Counted from the stretch's first letter, positions 21,068 through 32,488 are shown. The stretch: 64,000 nucleotides of DNA from Cronobacter turicensis z3032 (GCA_000027065.2 FN543093.2:314074-378073); one strand, 5' to 3'. The notes: generated by a model not told the origin, from the letters alone. Translations and numbers: made by a program.

Positions 21068-21084
21068 TCGTTCTTAGCCTGACT

Positions 21085-21110
21085 AAAAACCCGCTTCGGC
21101 GGGTTTTTTT
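21085..21110 (+). terminator. Terminator of rplJL-rpoBC
   Basis: The hairpin AAAAACCCGC-TTCG-GCGGGTTTTTTT, with a stable UUCG tetraloop and seven T, lies 17 bp after the rpoC stop. Confidence 0.95.
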
Positions 21111-21209
21111 ATGCCTGAAACCCACTAAAAAGACCTCGATCGCGTTTCAGGACGCCCGCGCGCCGCCCCGATGCTACAAATCCGTGACCTGTAAACGGAG
21201 AGCATCACC

Positions 21210-22292
21210 ATGTATCGACTCATCACCTTTATTACCCTGCTGTTGTTAAACGCCGCCGCGTCGGCAGCTATCGGGTTCCATCAGTTCACTATCGACTCGC
21301 CTGCAACGCGTCCGCTGGATATCGCCGTCTGGTATCCCACGCTCGATAACCGCCCGTCGGAGACGGTAGGCGATAACATCGTATTCACGGGCGTTAAGGC
21401 GCAACGCGACGCCTCACCTGCGCCGGGCGCGCACCCGGTACTGTTACTCTCGCATGGTTTTGGCGGCAACTGGCGCAATCTGAACTGGTTGGCACAGGCG
21501 ATGGCAGAGCAGGGGTATATCGTCGCCGCGGTAGACCATCCGGGCACCACGACCCGTAATAAACAACCCGCTCAGGCACAGGCGCTCTGGCAACGCCCGC
21601 ACGATCTGACCCGTGTCCTGGATGCGCTTATCGCCAGCCCGGAAAAAACCGGGACACCCGATGAACAGCGTATTGCCGCGGCAGGGCATTCACTGGGTGG
21701 CTGGACGGTTCTGGAACTGGCGGGTGGGCGGTTCTCCGCATCGCGTTTTATGACTGACTGTGAAAGTCGCCTGCAGCTTGGCGGATGCAAGGTTGCCCGT
21801 ACGCTTGGCATCGATTTACCAGAAGCGGAGCACAAGCTGGCGGAAAGCCAGCGAGATAGCCGAATCAGGGCCGTGGTGTCGTTAGATCTGGGGCTCGCGC
21901 GCGGCTTTACGCCACAAAGCCTGACGAAAGTGGGAATTCCTGTGCTGGTGATGAGCGCCAGTGCCGACAGCGACGATGTGCCCGCCGCGCTGGAGTCTGG
22001 CTATCTGGTCCACGGCCTGCCCGGCAGGCTTGTCCGTGCCGTGAGCGTTGCCGGTGCTACGCACTTTAGCTTTATGCAGCTCTGTAAGCCGGGCGCGGCA
22101 GCCGTTATCGACGCGCAGGAGCCGGGAGAAGGGATTGTGTGCCTTGATGGCGCAGGCTTCAGTCGCGCGGCAATCCACCAGCAACTCACGGCGCAGATAA
22201 GCGCGTTCCTGAATCAGGCGCTGGGGTATCAGCCGCCGCGCGACGATATTCCATCGGGCTCATCCCCACAATCCGCGCGAACTCGCGATTGA
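21210..22292 (+). CDS. Exported alpha/beta hydrolase (dienelactone hydrolase/PAF-acetylhydrolase-like)
   Basis: A predicted secreted or periplasmic serine hydrolase of 360 aa; substrate unknown. A signal peptide with a short Arg-containing N-region and a Leu-rich core ends near ASA (about 17-19). The oxyanion loop SHGFGGN is at 81-87, the nucleophile elbow GHSLGG has Ser161, and His285 (GATHFSF) is the likely catalytic His; Asp253 or Asp255 could be the acid. Four Cys (184/193 and 292/311) could form two disulfides, fitting an oxidising compartment. AGAGC lies upstream of the ATG. The last 35 codons (22186-22292) overlap the regulator on the other strand and probably extend past the folded domain. 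E. coli K-12 has no such gene after rpoC. Confidence 0.85.
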   Translation: MYRLITFITLLLLNAAASAAIGFHQFTIDSPATRPLDIAVWYPTLDNRPSETVGDNIVFTGVKAQRDASPAPGAHPVLLLSHGFGGNWRNLNWLAQAMAEQGYIVAAVDHPGTTTRNKQPAQAQALWQRPHDLTRVLDALIASPEKTGTPDEQRIAAAGHSLGGWTVLELAGGRFSASRFMTDCESRLQLGGCKVARTLGIDLPEAEHKLAESQRDSRIRAVVSLDLGLARGFTPQSLTKVGIPVLVMSASADSDDVPAALESGYLVHGLPGRLVRAVSVAGATHFSFMQLCKPGAAAVIDAQEPGEGIVCLDGAGFSRAAIHQQLTAQISAFLNQALGYQPPRDDIPSGSSPQSARTRD

Positions 22293-23238
22293 AGTTCGAT
22301 TTCGTGTTAAAGCCCGATTCCAGCATCACGGCGGTGACGGGCTCGCGGGTCTGGCGCAGCAACTGTTGCGCGTGAGCGATGCGAAAGCTGTTAATCCACT
22401 GCGAAACATTACAGCCGCGCGTTGCGTTGACCGTCTTTGAAATGTGGCGGGCGGGCGTGCCGGTTTTTCTCGCCAGCAGATCCAGCGTGAGATCGGGATT
22501 CAGGTAAAGCGACTGCGCGCGCAGCATCTCTTCGAGCCGCGCGCAGCATTGCGCATCCTGCGCGGTGTCGCTCACGGTGTCACTCGCGGGTAGCGCCGGT
22601 ACGGCGACAGGCGCAGGCCGCGCTGGTTTTCTGGCGGGCCATAAAATGGCGAGGCACATAAACGGCAGCAGTATTGCCTGCGACACGGCGACCAGCAGCG
22701 GCGCCTGCTGGCCCTGAAAAAACTGGAAATCAAAAGCGATAGCGATGTCAGTCAGCGCGGAAAAACAGAGAAAGGCGCCCGAGACGAAAGCGAGCTTTGC
22801 CGCCGTCGGCGCATCGCTCAGGCGGCTTCGCGAAAAAGCATCCGATCCCTTGTGAGCGGTACGCAGCAGAGCGATGCCATAACCGAGATAAAGCGCCGCG
22901 AGCGCGCAGTCTGTCGCGGCAGGAAAGGCCAGATTAACGAGAAGCGCCACGGCGACGGGCGCGACTATCATCAGAACTCGTCGTAACGGCTGCGAAGAGG
23001 CGAGCCCGCAAAAGCAGTACCAGGCAAGCGGCGGCAGCGCCATGGCTGCAAATGATTGCAGCTGGCGTAACGCCGGGAAATCGAACGCCCAGCGCAACGC
23101 GGTGAGCAGCACCAGCAGCGCGCATCCGGCGAGGAACATCGCGCCCCGTTGGTCACGACGGCTGCCCGATAACGAGACTTTCGCCAGCAGCATCAGAAGG
23201 ATGGCGAGGGTCAACAACGGAATGGGGATAGAGGGCAT
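22186..23238 (-). CDS. Membrane-anchored AraC-family transcriptional regulator
   Basis: A 350-aa protein with an N-terminal hydrophobic half of roughly six or seven membrane spans (about 1-205) and a C-terminal AraC/XylS DNA-binding domain (about 240-335). The end of the domain carries the typical GFNTKSNFNREFARIVGMSP signature of the second helix-turn-helix. This layout (membrane sensor fused to HTH_18) is seen in regulators that read envelope signals. The start at 23238 has AGG 8 nt upstream; the frame stays open for 26 more codons. It is convergent with the exported hydrolase and overlaps its 3' end by 107 bp, so it may control that gene; this is inference. Ligand unknown. Confidence 0.8.
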   Translation of the reverse strand: MPSIPIPLLTLAILLMLLAKVSLSGSRRDQRGAMFLAGCALLVLLTALRWAFDFPALRQLQSFAAMALPPLAWYCFCGLASSQPLRRVLMIVAPVAVALLVNLAFPAATDCALAALYLGYGIALLRTAHKGSDAFSRSRLSDAPTAAKLAFVSGAFLCFSALTDIAIAFDFQFFQGQQAPLLVAVSQAILLPFMCLAILWPARKPARPAPVAVPALPASDTVSDTAQDAQCCARLEEMLRAQSLYLNPDLTLDLLARKTGTPARHISKTVNATRGCNVSQWINSFRIAHAQQLLRQTREPVTAVMLESGFNTKSNFNREFARIVGMSPMEYRRAAADTPAPDSGTRLSAP

Positions 23239-23360
23239 GGCAAAACCTGCATGAACATTAACGGGCCTGAGACATCTGAGAACCTTGTTGTGCCATAAAG
23301 CGTGAATAAAAGACACCGCCCGGTTTAGCGGCTTGCAAACAGGAGGGAGGCGTGGAGATG

Positions 23361-23384
23361 AAAAAGCCCGGTCAAACCGGGCAT
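23361..23384 (-). terminator. Terminator of the PTS IIB-IIA pair
   Basis: Read on the - strand, GCCCGGTTTGACCGGGC followed by TTTTTC lies about 29 bp after the IIA stop. Confidence 0.85.
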
Positions 23385-23412
23385 GATGGGATAACAGCAG
23401 CGTCTGGAGGCG

Positions 23413-23730
23413 CTATTTGACCAGCGGCAGACGGCGGTAAAGCTCGATCAGGTCACCCGCCAGATCCTGGATAACCATCGCATTCATCAGATGATCCTGA
23501 GAGTGAACGGTAATAAGGTTGACCGGCAGTTTGCCGCTGCCTTCATCGAGCCCGATAAGCTGCGTCTGGATTTTATGCGCATGCTTCACAAACTCGTGGG
23601 ATTCTTCCATCGCTTTTTCGGCGCCATCGAAATCGCCTTTCCGGGCCAGCTGGAGCGCAGTCAGCGCCTGGCTGCGCGCGCTACCGGCGTTGACCAGCAG
23701 CTCCATGATAATCGACTCTAAATCTTCCAT
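23413..23730 (-). CDS. PTS lactose/cellobiose-type EIIA protein
   Basis: Cytoplasmic phosphocarrier of the Lac/chitobiose PTS family, passing phosphate from HPr to an EIIB. At 105 aa it is the normal length and forms the expected three-helix bundle pattern. The phosphorylated residue is His76 in ITVHSQDHLM, with the metal-binding Asp79 of the family. The start at 23730 (MEDLESII) is preferred; the open frame extends 15 codons upstream into the end of the IIB gene. It lies 4 bp after the IIB gene, so the two are cotranscribed. No membrane EIIC or glycosidase gene is adjacent, so the sugar is unknown. Confidence 0.9.
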   Translation of the reverse strand: MEDLESIIMELLVNAGSARSQALTALQLARKGDFDGAEKAMEESHEFVKHAHKIQTQLIGLDEGSGKLPVNLITVHSQDHLMNAMVIQDLAGDLIELYRRLPLVK

Positions 23731-23734
23731 TGAA

Positions 23735-24043
23735 TTATTGCTCCAGCATTTTAAGGGCTTTATCCAGCACCACATCGCCTTTCATCATGCCGTAATCCAT
23801 CATGTCGATAACGGCGACTTTTTTACCCAGCGGATCGGCGATTTCCTGGAATTTAGGCTGTTCATATTTGACCTGCGGGCCAAGCAGCACGATGTCGGCG
23901 GTGCCGATAATATCTTTAAACTCCGCGACCGGAACGGCCTTGATAGCCACCTCGATGCCTTTTTTCTGGGCGGCGTCTTTCATCCGTTGAACCAGCATGC
24001 TGGTGGACATACCTGCGGCACAGCATAAAACGATATTTTTCAT
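23735..24043 (-). CDS. PTS lactose/cellobiose-type EIIB protein
   Basis: A 102-aa EIIB of the cellobiose/chitobiose family. It has the P-loop-like phosphocysteine motif CAAGMSTS, with Cys8 as the predicted phosphorylation site (Cys7 lies beside it). Family members take phosphate from EIIA and hand it to the sugar bound by EIIC. The pair EIIB-EIIA sits between rpoC and the thi operon, where E. coli K-12 has no PTS genes. CRP-like and LacI-type operator sequences lie 80-125 bp upstream, so catabolite control and substrate induction are likely. Confidence 0.9.
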   Translation of the reverse strand: MKNIVLCCAAGMSTSMLVQRMKDAAQKKGIEVAIKAVPVAEFKDIIGTADIVLLGPQVKYEQPKFQEIADPLGKKVAVIDMMDYGMMKGDVVLDKALKMLEQ

Positions 24044-24120
24044 AATCCGCTCTCTGTGACTGTTGTTTCATTGATATTTATCCCCCACCTTCGCTCGCAA
24101 CAACCGCTTTGGTGTGATTG

Positions 24121-24136
24121 TGTGTTACCCATCACA
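24121..24136. promoter_or_regulatory. Candidate CRP site upstream of PTS IIB
   Basis: TGTGT-TACCCA-TCACA matches the CRP core TGTGA-N6-TCACA at 9 of 10 positions. It lies about 85 bp upstream of the IIB start codon, a plausible place for class I or II activation of a sugar operon. Confidence 0.6.
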
Positions 24137-24153
24137 AAGAAAGCCTCAAAAAC

Positions 24154-24167
24154 GGAAACCGGTTACC
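24154..24167. promoter_or_regulatory. Candidate LacI/GalR-family operator
   Basis: GGAAACCGGTTACC is a near-perfect dyad centred on CG, the form bound by LacI/GalR-type repressors. It lies 17 bp beyond the CRP-like site. No LacI-family gene is in the window. Being upstream of the CRP site it may act in a loop or serve a divergent promoter that I cannot see. Confidence 0.5.
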
Positions 24168-24207
24168 AAAGGTCTTTTCTATCGCTTAATGGTAAAAGTG
24201 ATGAGGC

Positions 24208-24261
24208 GGGGCGGCAGAGAGAGAGCATCAGGAACCGCCCCGGCCAGCCATCCCGGGCCGG
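24208..24261. repeat. Two adjacent GC-rich inverted repeats
   Basis: GGGGCGG (24208-24214) pairs with CCGCCCC (24235-24241), and CCGGCC (24240-24245) pairs with GGCCGG (24256-24261). They lie about 100 bp past the thiH stop in the 313-bp gap before the PTS genes and may form the 3' end of the thi mRNA. They do not match the REP or ERIC consensus as I recall it. I see nothing else in this gap besides the operators. Confidence 0.5.
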
Positions 24262-24356
24262 CAAGAGCAGAGTAAAGCCGCAGGCGTTTTCCCTCAAACG
24301 ACAAAAATCCATTTTGCGTACTATGCCGAAAGATATCGCCCGGTTTGCGTTTGGTT

Positions 24357-25490
24357 TCAGATATTTTGCGCGCTTCTTCCCAGATACCCGTCCCAGTCTT
24401 TCCACACCGGTTGCAGCCCTCGTTCTATAAGGCTGGCCGCGACCTCTTCCGGACGACGTCCGTCATGGGGCGCGAACTGTTCCAGCTCGGTATGCCCGTC
24501 GGCGTAGCCGCCTGGCTGGGTGCGGGAAAACGCGCTGACGGCGTTGATCGCAATCGGCACCACGTTATCGCGAAAGTGCGGCGATTCACGGGTGGAGAGC
24601 GACAGCTCCGCCTCGGGCGCGAACAGGCGAAACGCGCAGATAAGCTGCACCAGCTGGCGCTCATCCATCACCGACGCGGGCTGAATGCCGCCCGCGCAGG
24701 GCCGCAGGCGCGGGAACGCCACGGAATAGCGGCTCTGCCAGTAACGCTGTTGCAGCCAGAGCAAGTGCTCCGCCACCATATAGTTATCGGTGCGCCAGCA
24801 GTCAGACAGCCCGGTTAGCGCCCCAAGCCCGATGCGGTCGATGCCCGCGCGCCCGAGCCGGTCCGGCGTCTCCAGCCGCCAGAAGAAATCCTGCTTGTTG
24901 CCGCGCAGGTGGTGCCGGGCATAAACCGCTTCGTGATACGTCTCCTGATAAACCAGCACGCCGTCGAGTCCGAGCGCTTTCAGTTCGGCATACTCCGCCT
25001 GCCCGAGCGGCTGCACTTCCATTTGCAGCGACGCAAACTGGCGGCGGATCGCTGGAACGTGGCGGCGGAAATAGTCCATACCCACCTTATTCTGGTGCTC
25101 ACCCGTCACCAGCAGCAGATGCTCAAACCCCATCGCTTTAATGGCGGCGCACTCGCGCGCAATCTCCTCGTCATCCAGCGTTTTGCGTTTGATGCGGTTG
25201 CTCATGGAGAAGCCGCAATAGGTGCATTCGTTGGCGCACAGATTAGAAAGATAGAGCGGGAGATAAAAACTGACGGTGTTGCCAAAGCGCTGGCGGGTGA
25301 GCTGCTGCGCGCGCTGCGCCAGTGGTTCGAGATAATCCAGCGCGGCCGGGGAGAGCAGCGCCATCATATCTTCCCTGTCGGGATGCGCGGCAGCGAGCGC
25401 GCGCTCCACATCGCGCCCGGTTTTGCTGTGGATGCGCAGCCGGATATCATCCCAGTTCAGCGTGCGCCAGCGGTCGGTAAAAGTGTTCAT
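24357..25490 (-). CDS. thiH: 2-iminoacetate synthase ThiH
   Basis: Radical SAM enzyme that splits tyrosine into p-cresol and dehydroglycine (2-iminoacetate), the glycine-derived part of the thiamine thiazole. The protein is 377 aa, the E. coli length. The [4Fe-4S]-binding CX3CX2C motif (CANECTYC) is at Cys85, Cys89 and Cys92, followed by [11 protein letters not shown]. It works with ThiG, whose stop codon overlaps its start by 4 bp. It is the last gene of thiCEFSGH. Confidence 0.97.
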   Translation of the reverse strand: MNTFTDRWRTLNWDDIRLRIHSKTGRDVERALAAAHPDREDMMALLSPAALDYLEPLAQRAQQLTRQRFGNTVSFYLPLYLSNLCANECTYCGFSMSNRIKRKTLDDEEIARECAAIKAMGFEHLLLVTGEHQNKVGMDYFRRHVPAIRRQFASLQMEVQPLGQAEYAELKALGLDGVLVYQETYHEAVYARHHLRGNKQDFFWRLETPDRLGRAGIDRIGLGALTGLSDCWRTDNYMVAEHLLWLQQRYWQSRYSVAFPRLRPCAGGIQPASVMDERQLVQLICAFRLFAPEAELSLSTRESPHFRDNVVPIAINAVSAFSRTQPGGYADGHTELEQFAPHDGRRPEEVAASLIERGLQPVWKDWDGYLGRSAQNI

Positions 25491-26257
25491 GCCTGTGCCT
25501 CCAGAAAACCGGTGAGCGGGCTGGTGGCCTGCGCCTGAAACGCGCGTGCGCCGAGCCCGGCTTCATACCCGGTACGGCCCGCCTCGACAGCCAGGCGGAA
25601 CGCGCGCGCCATCGCGACCGGATCGCGCGCCACGGCGATGGCCGTATTCACCAGCACCGCATCGGCCCCCATTTCCAGCGCCTCGGCGGCATGGCTGGGC
25701 GCGCCGATGCCCGCATCCACCACCACCGGCACGCTCGCCTGGGCGATGATGATTTCCAGCAGCGCCCGCGTCTGAAGTCCCTGATTAGAGCCTATCGGCG
25801 CGCCCAGCGGCATCACCGCCGCGCAGCCCGCCTCTTCAAGGCGTTTGCAGAGCACCGGATCCGCGCCGCAATAGGGCAGTACCACAAAACCCTGCGCGAC
25901 CAGTTTTTCCGCCGCCCGCAGCGTTTCTATCGGGTCCGGCAGCAGCCAGCGCGCGTCCGGGTGGATCTCCAGTTTGATCCAGTGAGTGCCCAGCGCCTCG
26001 CGGGCGAGCTGCGCGGCGAAAATCGCCTCCTCGGCGGTTTTGGCGCCGGACGTGTTCGGCAACAGCGCAACGCCGGACGCCTGCAACGGCGCCAGCAGCG
26101 CGTCGTCGCGGCGCAGCAGATCCACGCGTTTCATGGCGAGCGTCGCCATCTCGCTGCCGCTTTCGCGTATCGCTTCCAGCATCAGCGACGGCGACGCGAA
26201 CTTACCGGTGCCGGTAAACAAGCGTGATTGAAAGGTTTTATCCGCGATTCGTAACAT
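25487..26257 (-). CDS. thiG: Thiazole synthase ThiG
   Basis: Condenses 1-deoxy-D-xylulose 5-phosphate, dehydroglycine and the sulfur of ThiS-thiocarboxylate into thiazole phosphate. It is a 256-aa (beta/alpha)8 barrel; the Lys that forms the imine with the substrate lies in HWIKLEI (about residue 96), and the phosphate-binding loops are [11 protein letters not shown] and [11 protein letters not shown]. It forms a complex with ThiH, encoded directly downstream with ATGA overlap. Confidence 0.97.
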   Translation of the reverse strand: MLRIADKTFQSRLFTGTGKFASPSLMLEAIRESGSEMATLAMKRVDLLRRDDALLAPLQASGVALLPNTSGAKTAEEAIFAAQLAREALGTHWIKLEIHPDARWLLPDPIETLRAAEKLVAQGFVVLPYCGADPVLCKRLEEAGCAAVMPLGAPIGSNQGLQTRALLEIIIAQASVPVVVDAGIGAPSHAAEALEMGADAVLVNTAIAVARDPVAMARAFRLAVEAGRTGYEAGLGARAFQAQATSPLTGFLEAQA

Positions 26258-26258
26258 C

Positions 26259-26459
26259 TCAGCCTCCTGCGATAACCTGAAACAGCAGCAGGCTGTCGCC
26301 TTCCTGCAGGGTATAGTCGGGCCACTGGCTGCGCGGGAGAATGGTCTGATTGACCGCGAGCGCCGTACCGGGCCTGTCGAGTTTTAACTGCGCCAGCAGC
26401 CGCGCCGCGCTCAACCCCTCGACGCACTGTATGGCTTCATCGTTGAGTTCAATGCGCAT
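26259..26459 (-). CDS. thiS: Sulfur carrier protein ThiS
   Basis: A 66-aa ubiquitin-like protein whose C-terminal Gly-Gly (QVIAGG) is adenylated by ThiF and then converted to thiocarboxylate for thiazole synthesis. Length and C-terminus match E. coli. Its start overlaps the end of thiF by 11 bp, and thiG begins 1 bp after its stop. Confidence 0.96.
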   Translation of the reverse strand: MRIELNDEAIQCVEGLSAARLLAQLKLDRPGTALAVNQTILPRSQWPDYTLQEGDSLLLFQVIAGG

Positions 26460-27190
26460 GTTCGCCTCCGCAAACCGGGCAGTCCGCCGCGCGCTGGAGC
26501 GTCAGGGTGCGCCACTGGCTGGCGCGGGCGTCAAAGAGGCGCAGCTCGCCGTGGCCGGGCGTGATGCCGCACAACAGCTTGATGGCCTCCAGCGCCTGAA
26601 GCGTGCCCATCAGGCCGACCACCGGGCCGAGTACGCCAGCGGTGCGGCAGTTGCGCTCAGGCTCGCTGTCGTCCGGCCACAGGCAGCGGTAGCAGCCGTA
26701 ATCAAAGGGCGGCGCGAAGGTGGCGATTTGTCCGCCCATGCCGACCGCGCTGGCGGTAATGAGCGGCGTGCCGTGCGCCACGCAGGCCGCGTTGATGGCT
26801 TGCCGGGTGGTCATGTTGTCGCTGCAATCCAGCACCAGATCGACGCCCTCGACCGCTTCACGTAACGCATCGCCTTCCAGCCGCTGATGCAGCGCCACGC
26901 TTTCAATCGCCGGGTTGAGCGCCTGTAAACGACGCGCCGCCGCCCGCGATTTCGGCTGTTCGATATCACTCACGCCAAAGAGGATCTGGCGCTGAAGATT
27001 GCTCAGATGCACCGCGTCGTCATCGGCAAGCCACAGCGTGCCCACGCCCGCGCCCGCCAGATAGAGCGCGGCGGGCGAGCCCAGGCCGCCGAGGCCGACA
27101 ATCAACACGCGGCTTGCCAGCAGCTTTTGCTGGCCGTCAATGGCGATATCCTCCAGCAGCAGCTGGCGGCTGTAACGCATAAAATCGGCG

Positions 27191-27198
<8 letters not shown>
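26449..27198 (-). CDS. thiF: ThiS adenylyltransferase ThiF
   Basis: E1-like enzyme that adenylates the ThiS C-terminus. The product is 249 aa (251 in E. coli) from the ATG at 27198 ([12 protein letters not shown]). It has the nucleotide-binding [17 protein letters not shown] (about 32-48), the conserved Cys near 184 ([10 protein letters not shown]) and zinc-binding pairs CYRC and CPVCGG. A longer start at 27219 would add seven residues inside thiE. It overlaps the thiE end by 8 bp. Confidence 0.96.
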
Positions 27199-29736
<2,538 letters not shown>

Positions 29737-29850
29737 TTAACGGTCAGGAAGTGGCTTGTCAGAACAACGGAGGAGTAATGGCGTGCGCCCGCGCACCCTG
29801 GAGAGGGTCTCAGGGCGAAACAGCACCCTGAGCGGGGCAAATTGGAATTA

Positions 29851-29946
29851 CTCTTGTTCCCTTCGCAGGTATTAACCTGATCAGGTTCCGCGGATCCCGA
29901 ATTAACGGTCTCAGCCCGTGCTCGCGCACTGGGCACTCCGACAAGA
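29851..29946 (-). promoter_or_regulatory. TPP riboswitch (THI element) of thiC
   Basis: On the - strand the conserved core is present: GGCTGAGACC, then the ACCTGATCAGGTTAATACC segment, then GCGAAGGGAACAAGAG. The outer stem pairs CTTGT near 29945 with ACAAG near 29854. The P3 arm is longer than in E. coli (CCAGTGCGCGAGCACGG insert). A downstream hairpin (CTCAGGG/CCCTGAG, about 29809-29832) is a likely expression platform. Binding of thiamine pyrophosphate would switch off thiCEFSGH. Confidence 0.95.
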
Positions 29947-30002
29947 TAAACCCCGCTATAGCGGCGGGGACGTGATTAAACTACCCGGTAATACTGTCGA
30001 AC

Positions 30003-30506
30003 TCAAGCGGGTCGGGCGAGACCTGCTTCATCATTGGCGCTTTGACCAAGGTTGTTGTCATAAGCCAGCATGATGAGTTTATCTTCCAGCGCGAAGCGGG
30101 CGGCGAGCGCCTCGCCGATGCCGGAAAGCGCTTCCTGAAACTCCAGGCAGTTATCGTGGTCGATGGCGCTTTCCAGATGCGTGTCGTAGAAATCCATGAT
30201 TTGCTGGGTGTTGGATTCCAGCTGAGGATAGATTTGCGTGGCGGCGACCAGCGGGCTGGTGCCTTCCATTTCGCTGATGACGCGTTCATAAATATTGAAA
30301 TGTCCGGCGGAGAGGTAATCCACCAGGCAGTGGCAAAATTCGTCCAGCGCCTGTTCATCAAGCGCAGTCATCGGCTCCTTGCCGGGTTTGATGCCGACCA
30401 TCTTGTAATAAGTGACTAACAGATGGTTGCGGGCGCCAAGCCAACGATCAACTAATTCATTACTCCCGCCAACGCGTTCCGTCAGACTTTTTAGCTGGTT
30501 TAGCAT
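30003..30506 (-). CDS. rsd: Regulator of sigma D, Rsd
   Basis: Anti-sigma-70 factor that binds region 4 of RpoD in stationary phase and favours alternative sigma factors; in E. coli it also binds HPr and stimulates SpoT. The start MLNQLKSLTERVGG matches the family. The product is 167 aa against 158 in E. coli. The difference is the C-terminus: after LEDKLIML the E. coli tail is replaced by a longer one ending GLARPA. The frame opens 15 codons earlier without a family match. It is divergent from nudC. Confidence 0.93.
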   Translation of the reverse strand: MLNQLKSLTERVGGSNELVDRWLGARNHLLVTYYKMVGIKPGKEPMTALDEQALDEFCHCLVDYLSAGHFNIYERVISEMEGTSPLVAATQIYPQLESNTQQIMDFYDTHLESAIDHDNCLEFQEALSGIGEALAARFALEDKLIMLAYDNNLGQSANDEAGLARPA

Positions 30507-30608
30507 GATCGACTCCATGAGATATAAGATGTAAAAACGCAAATGACCCAAAATATGTAAGAACTATGTTAATAACGTGCCAGTGAAGCAGAGGTAGTGC
30601 AATCAATT

Positions 30609-31382
30609 ATGGAACGTACATTAGAAAATTTAGACCATGGCTGGTGGATAGTCAGCCATGAACAGAAATTATGGCTGCCAAAAGCAGAATTACCTTACGG
30701 CCAGGCTGCGGATTTTGGTCTTACGGGCGAAAAGGCGCTGCAAATCGGCATCTGGGAAGACGCGCCGGTCTGGCTGGTGCTGCAAAAGCGCGAGGATGAG
30801 ATGGCCTCGGTGCGACAGCTTATCGACCAGGACGCCGGGCTGTTTCAGCTGGCAGGACGGGGCGTGCAGCTCGCCGAGTTTTACCGCTCGCATAAATATT
30901 GCGGCTACTGCGGTCATGAGATGCACCCGAGCAAAACCGAATGGGCGATGCTCTGCGGGCACTGTCGCGAGCGTTACTACCCGCAAATCGCGCCGTGCAT
31001 CATCGTGGCTATCCGGCGTGACGATAAAATCCTGCTGGCGCAGCATACCCGGCACCGCAATGGCGTTTACACCGTCCTGGCCGGGTTTGTGGAAGTGGGC
31101 GAAACGCTGGAACAGGCGGTAGCGCGCGAGGTGATGGAAGAGAGCAACATTCGCGTGAAGAATCTGCGCTACGTGACGTCTCAGCCCTGGCCGTTCCCGC
31201 AATCGTTAATGACCGCGTTTACGGCGGACTACGACAGCGGCGACATCCGGATAGACACCAAAGAGCTTATCGATGCGGGCTGGTATCGCTACGACCAGCT
31301 GCCGCTGCTGCCAGCGCCAGGCACCGTGGCGCGCCGCCTGATAGAAGATACGGTGGCGCGCTGCCGGGCAGACGATGAATGA
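30609..31382 (+). CDS. nudC: NAD-capped RNA / NADH pyrophosphatase NudC
   Basis: Nudix hydrolase that removes the NAD cap from RNA and splits NADH into NMNH and AMP. From the ATG at 30609 it is 257 aa, as in E. coli. The zinc ribbon has CGYCGHEM and CGHCRERYY (about 98-119), and the Nudix box [20 protein letters not shown] is at about 159-178, followed by the SQPWPFPQS motif of the NADH-specific branch. A GTG at 30597 would add four residues and sits too near the GAGG motif. Confidence 0.95.
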   Translation: MERTLENLDHGWWIVSHEQKLWLPKAELPYGQAADFGLTGEKALQIGIWEDAPVWLVLQKREDEMASVRQLIDQDAGLFQLAGRGVQLAEFYRSHKYCGYCGHEMHPSKTEWAMLCGHCRERYYPQIAPCIIVAIRRDDKILLAQHTRHRNGVYTVLAGFVEVGETLEQAVAREVMEESNIRVKNLRYVTSQPWPFPQSLMTAFTADYDSGDIRIDTKELIDAGWYRYDQLPLLPAPGTVARRLIEDTVARCRADDE

Positions 31383-31423
31383 CGTGATACAATGGCGGCC
31401 TGTCGCTTGAGGAATAAGAAAAA

Positions 31424-32488
31424 ATGACCGAACTGAAAAACGATCGTTACCTGCGCGCCCTGCAACGTCAGCCCGTGGATGTCACCCCGGTGTGGATGAT
31501 GAGACAGGCGGGGCGTTATCTGCCGGAATATAAGGCCACCCGCGCGCAGGCGGGCGATTTTATGTCGCTTTGCAAAAACGCCGAGCTGGCGTGCGAAGTG
31601 ACGCTACAGCCGCTGCGTCGCTATCCGCTCGATGCGGCGATCCTCTTTTCGGACATTCTGACGATTCCGGATGCGATGGGGCTGGGGCTCTATTTTGAAG
31701 CGGGCGAAGGCCCACGCTTTACGTCGCCGATTACGGGCAAAGCGGACGTAGAAAAACTGCCGGTGCCGGATCCGGAACAGGAGCTCGGCTATGTCATGAA
31801 CGCGGTGCGCACGATCCGCCGCGAGCTGAAAGGCGAAGTGCCGCTGATCGGCTTCTCCGGCAGCCCGTGGACGCTCGCCACTTACATGGTGGAAGGCGGC
31901 AGCAGCAAAGCGTTTACCGTTATTAAGAAAATGATGTATGCCGAGCCGCAGACGCTGCATTTGCTGCTCGATAAGCTCGCGAAAAGCGTCACGCTCTATC
32001 TGAACGCGCAGATCCGCGCGGGCGCCCAGTCGGTGATGATTTTCGATACCTGGGGCGGCGTGCTGACCGGACGCGACTACCAGCAATTCTCGCTTTACTA
32101 CATGCATAAAATCGTCGACGGGCTGCTGCGCGAAAACGAAGGCCGACGCGTGCCGGTGACGCTGTTTACTAAAGGCGGCGGCCAGTGGCTGGAAGCGATA
32201 GCGGAGACCGGCTGTGACGCGCTCGGACTCGACTGGACGACCGATATCGCCGATGCGCGCCGTCGCGTGGGACACAAGGTCGCGCTGCAGGGCAATATGG
32301 ATCCCTCGATGCTTTACGCATCGCCTGCCCGTATCGAAGAGGAAGTGGCGTCTATACTTGCTGGTTTCGGCCACGGTGAAGGCCATGTGTTCAACCTGGG
32401 GCATGGCATTCATCAGGATGTGCCTCCGGAACACGCGGGGGCCTTCGTCGAGGCGGTTCACCGCTTATCGGCGCCTTATCACCTGTAA
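31424..32488 (+). CDS. hemE: Uroporphyrinogen decarboxylase HemE
   Basis: Removes four carboxyl groups from uroporphyrinogen III to give coproporphyrinogen III in heme synthesis, in the cytosol without cofactor. The protein is 354 aa, the E. coli length. It has the active-site [10 protein letters not shown] (about 27-36), the catalytic Asp in [13 protein letters not shown] and the signature [17 protein letters not shown]. It follows nudC by 41 bp and precedes nfi by 9 bp. Confidence 0.98.
   Translation: MTELKNDRYLRALQRQPVDVTPVWMMRQAGRYLPEYKATRAQAGDFMSLCKNAELACEVTLQPLRRYPLDAAILFSDILTIPDAMGLGLYFEAGEGPRFTSPITGKADVEKLPVPDPEQELGYVMNAVRTIRRELKGEVPLIGFSGSPWTLATYMVEGGSSKAFTVIKKMMYAEPQTLHLLLDKLAKSVTLYLNAQIRAGAQSVMIFDTWGGVLTGRDYQQFSLYYMHKIVDGLLRENEGRRVPVTLFTKGGGQWLEAIAETGCDALGLDWTTDIADARRRVGHKVALQGNMDPSMLYASPARIEEEVASILAGFGHGEGHVFNLGHGIHQDVPPEHAGAFVEAVHRLSAPYHL

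Noticed and set aside
24056..24430. 124-codon frame between the PTS genes and thiH
   Set aside because: It runs through operators and hairpins and into thiH in antisense; no start signal or family match.
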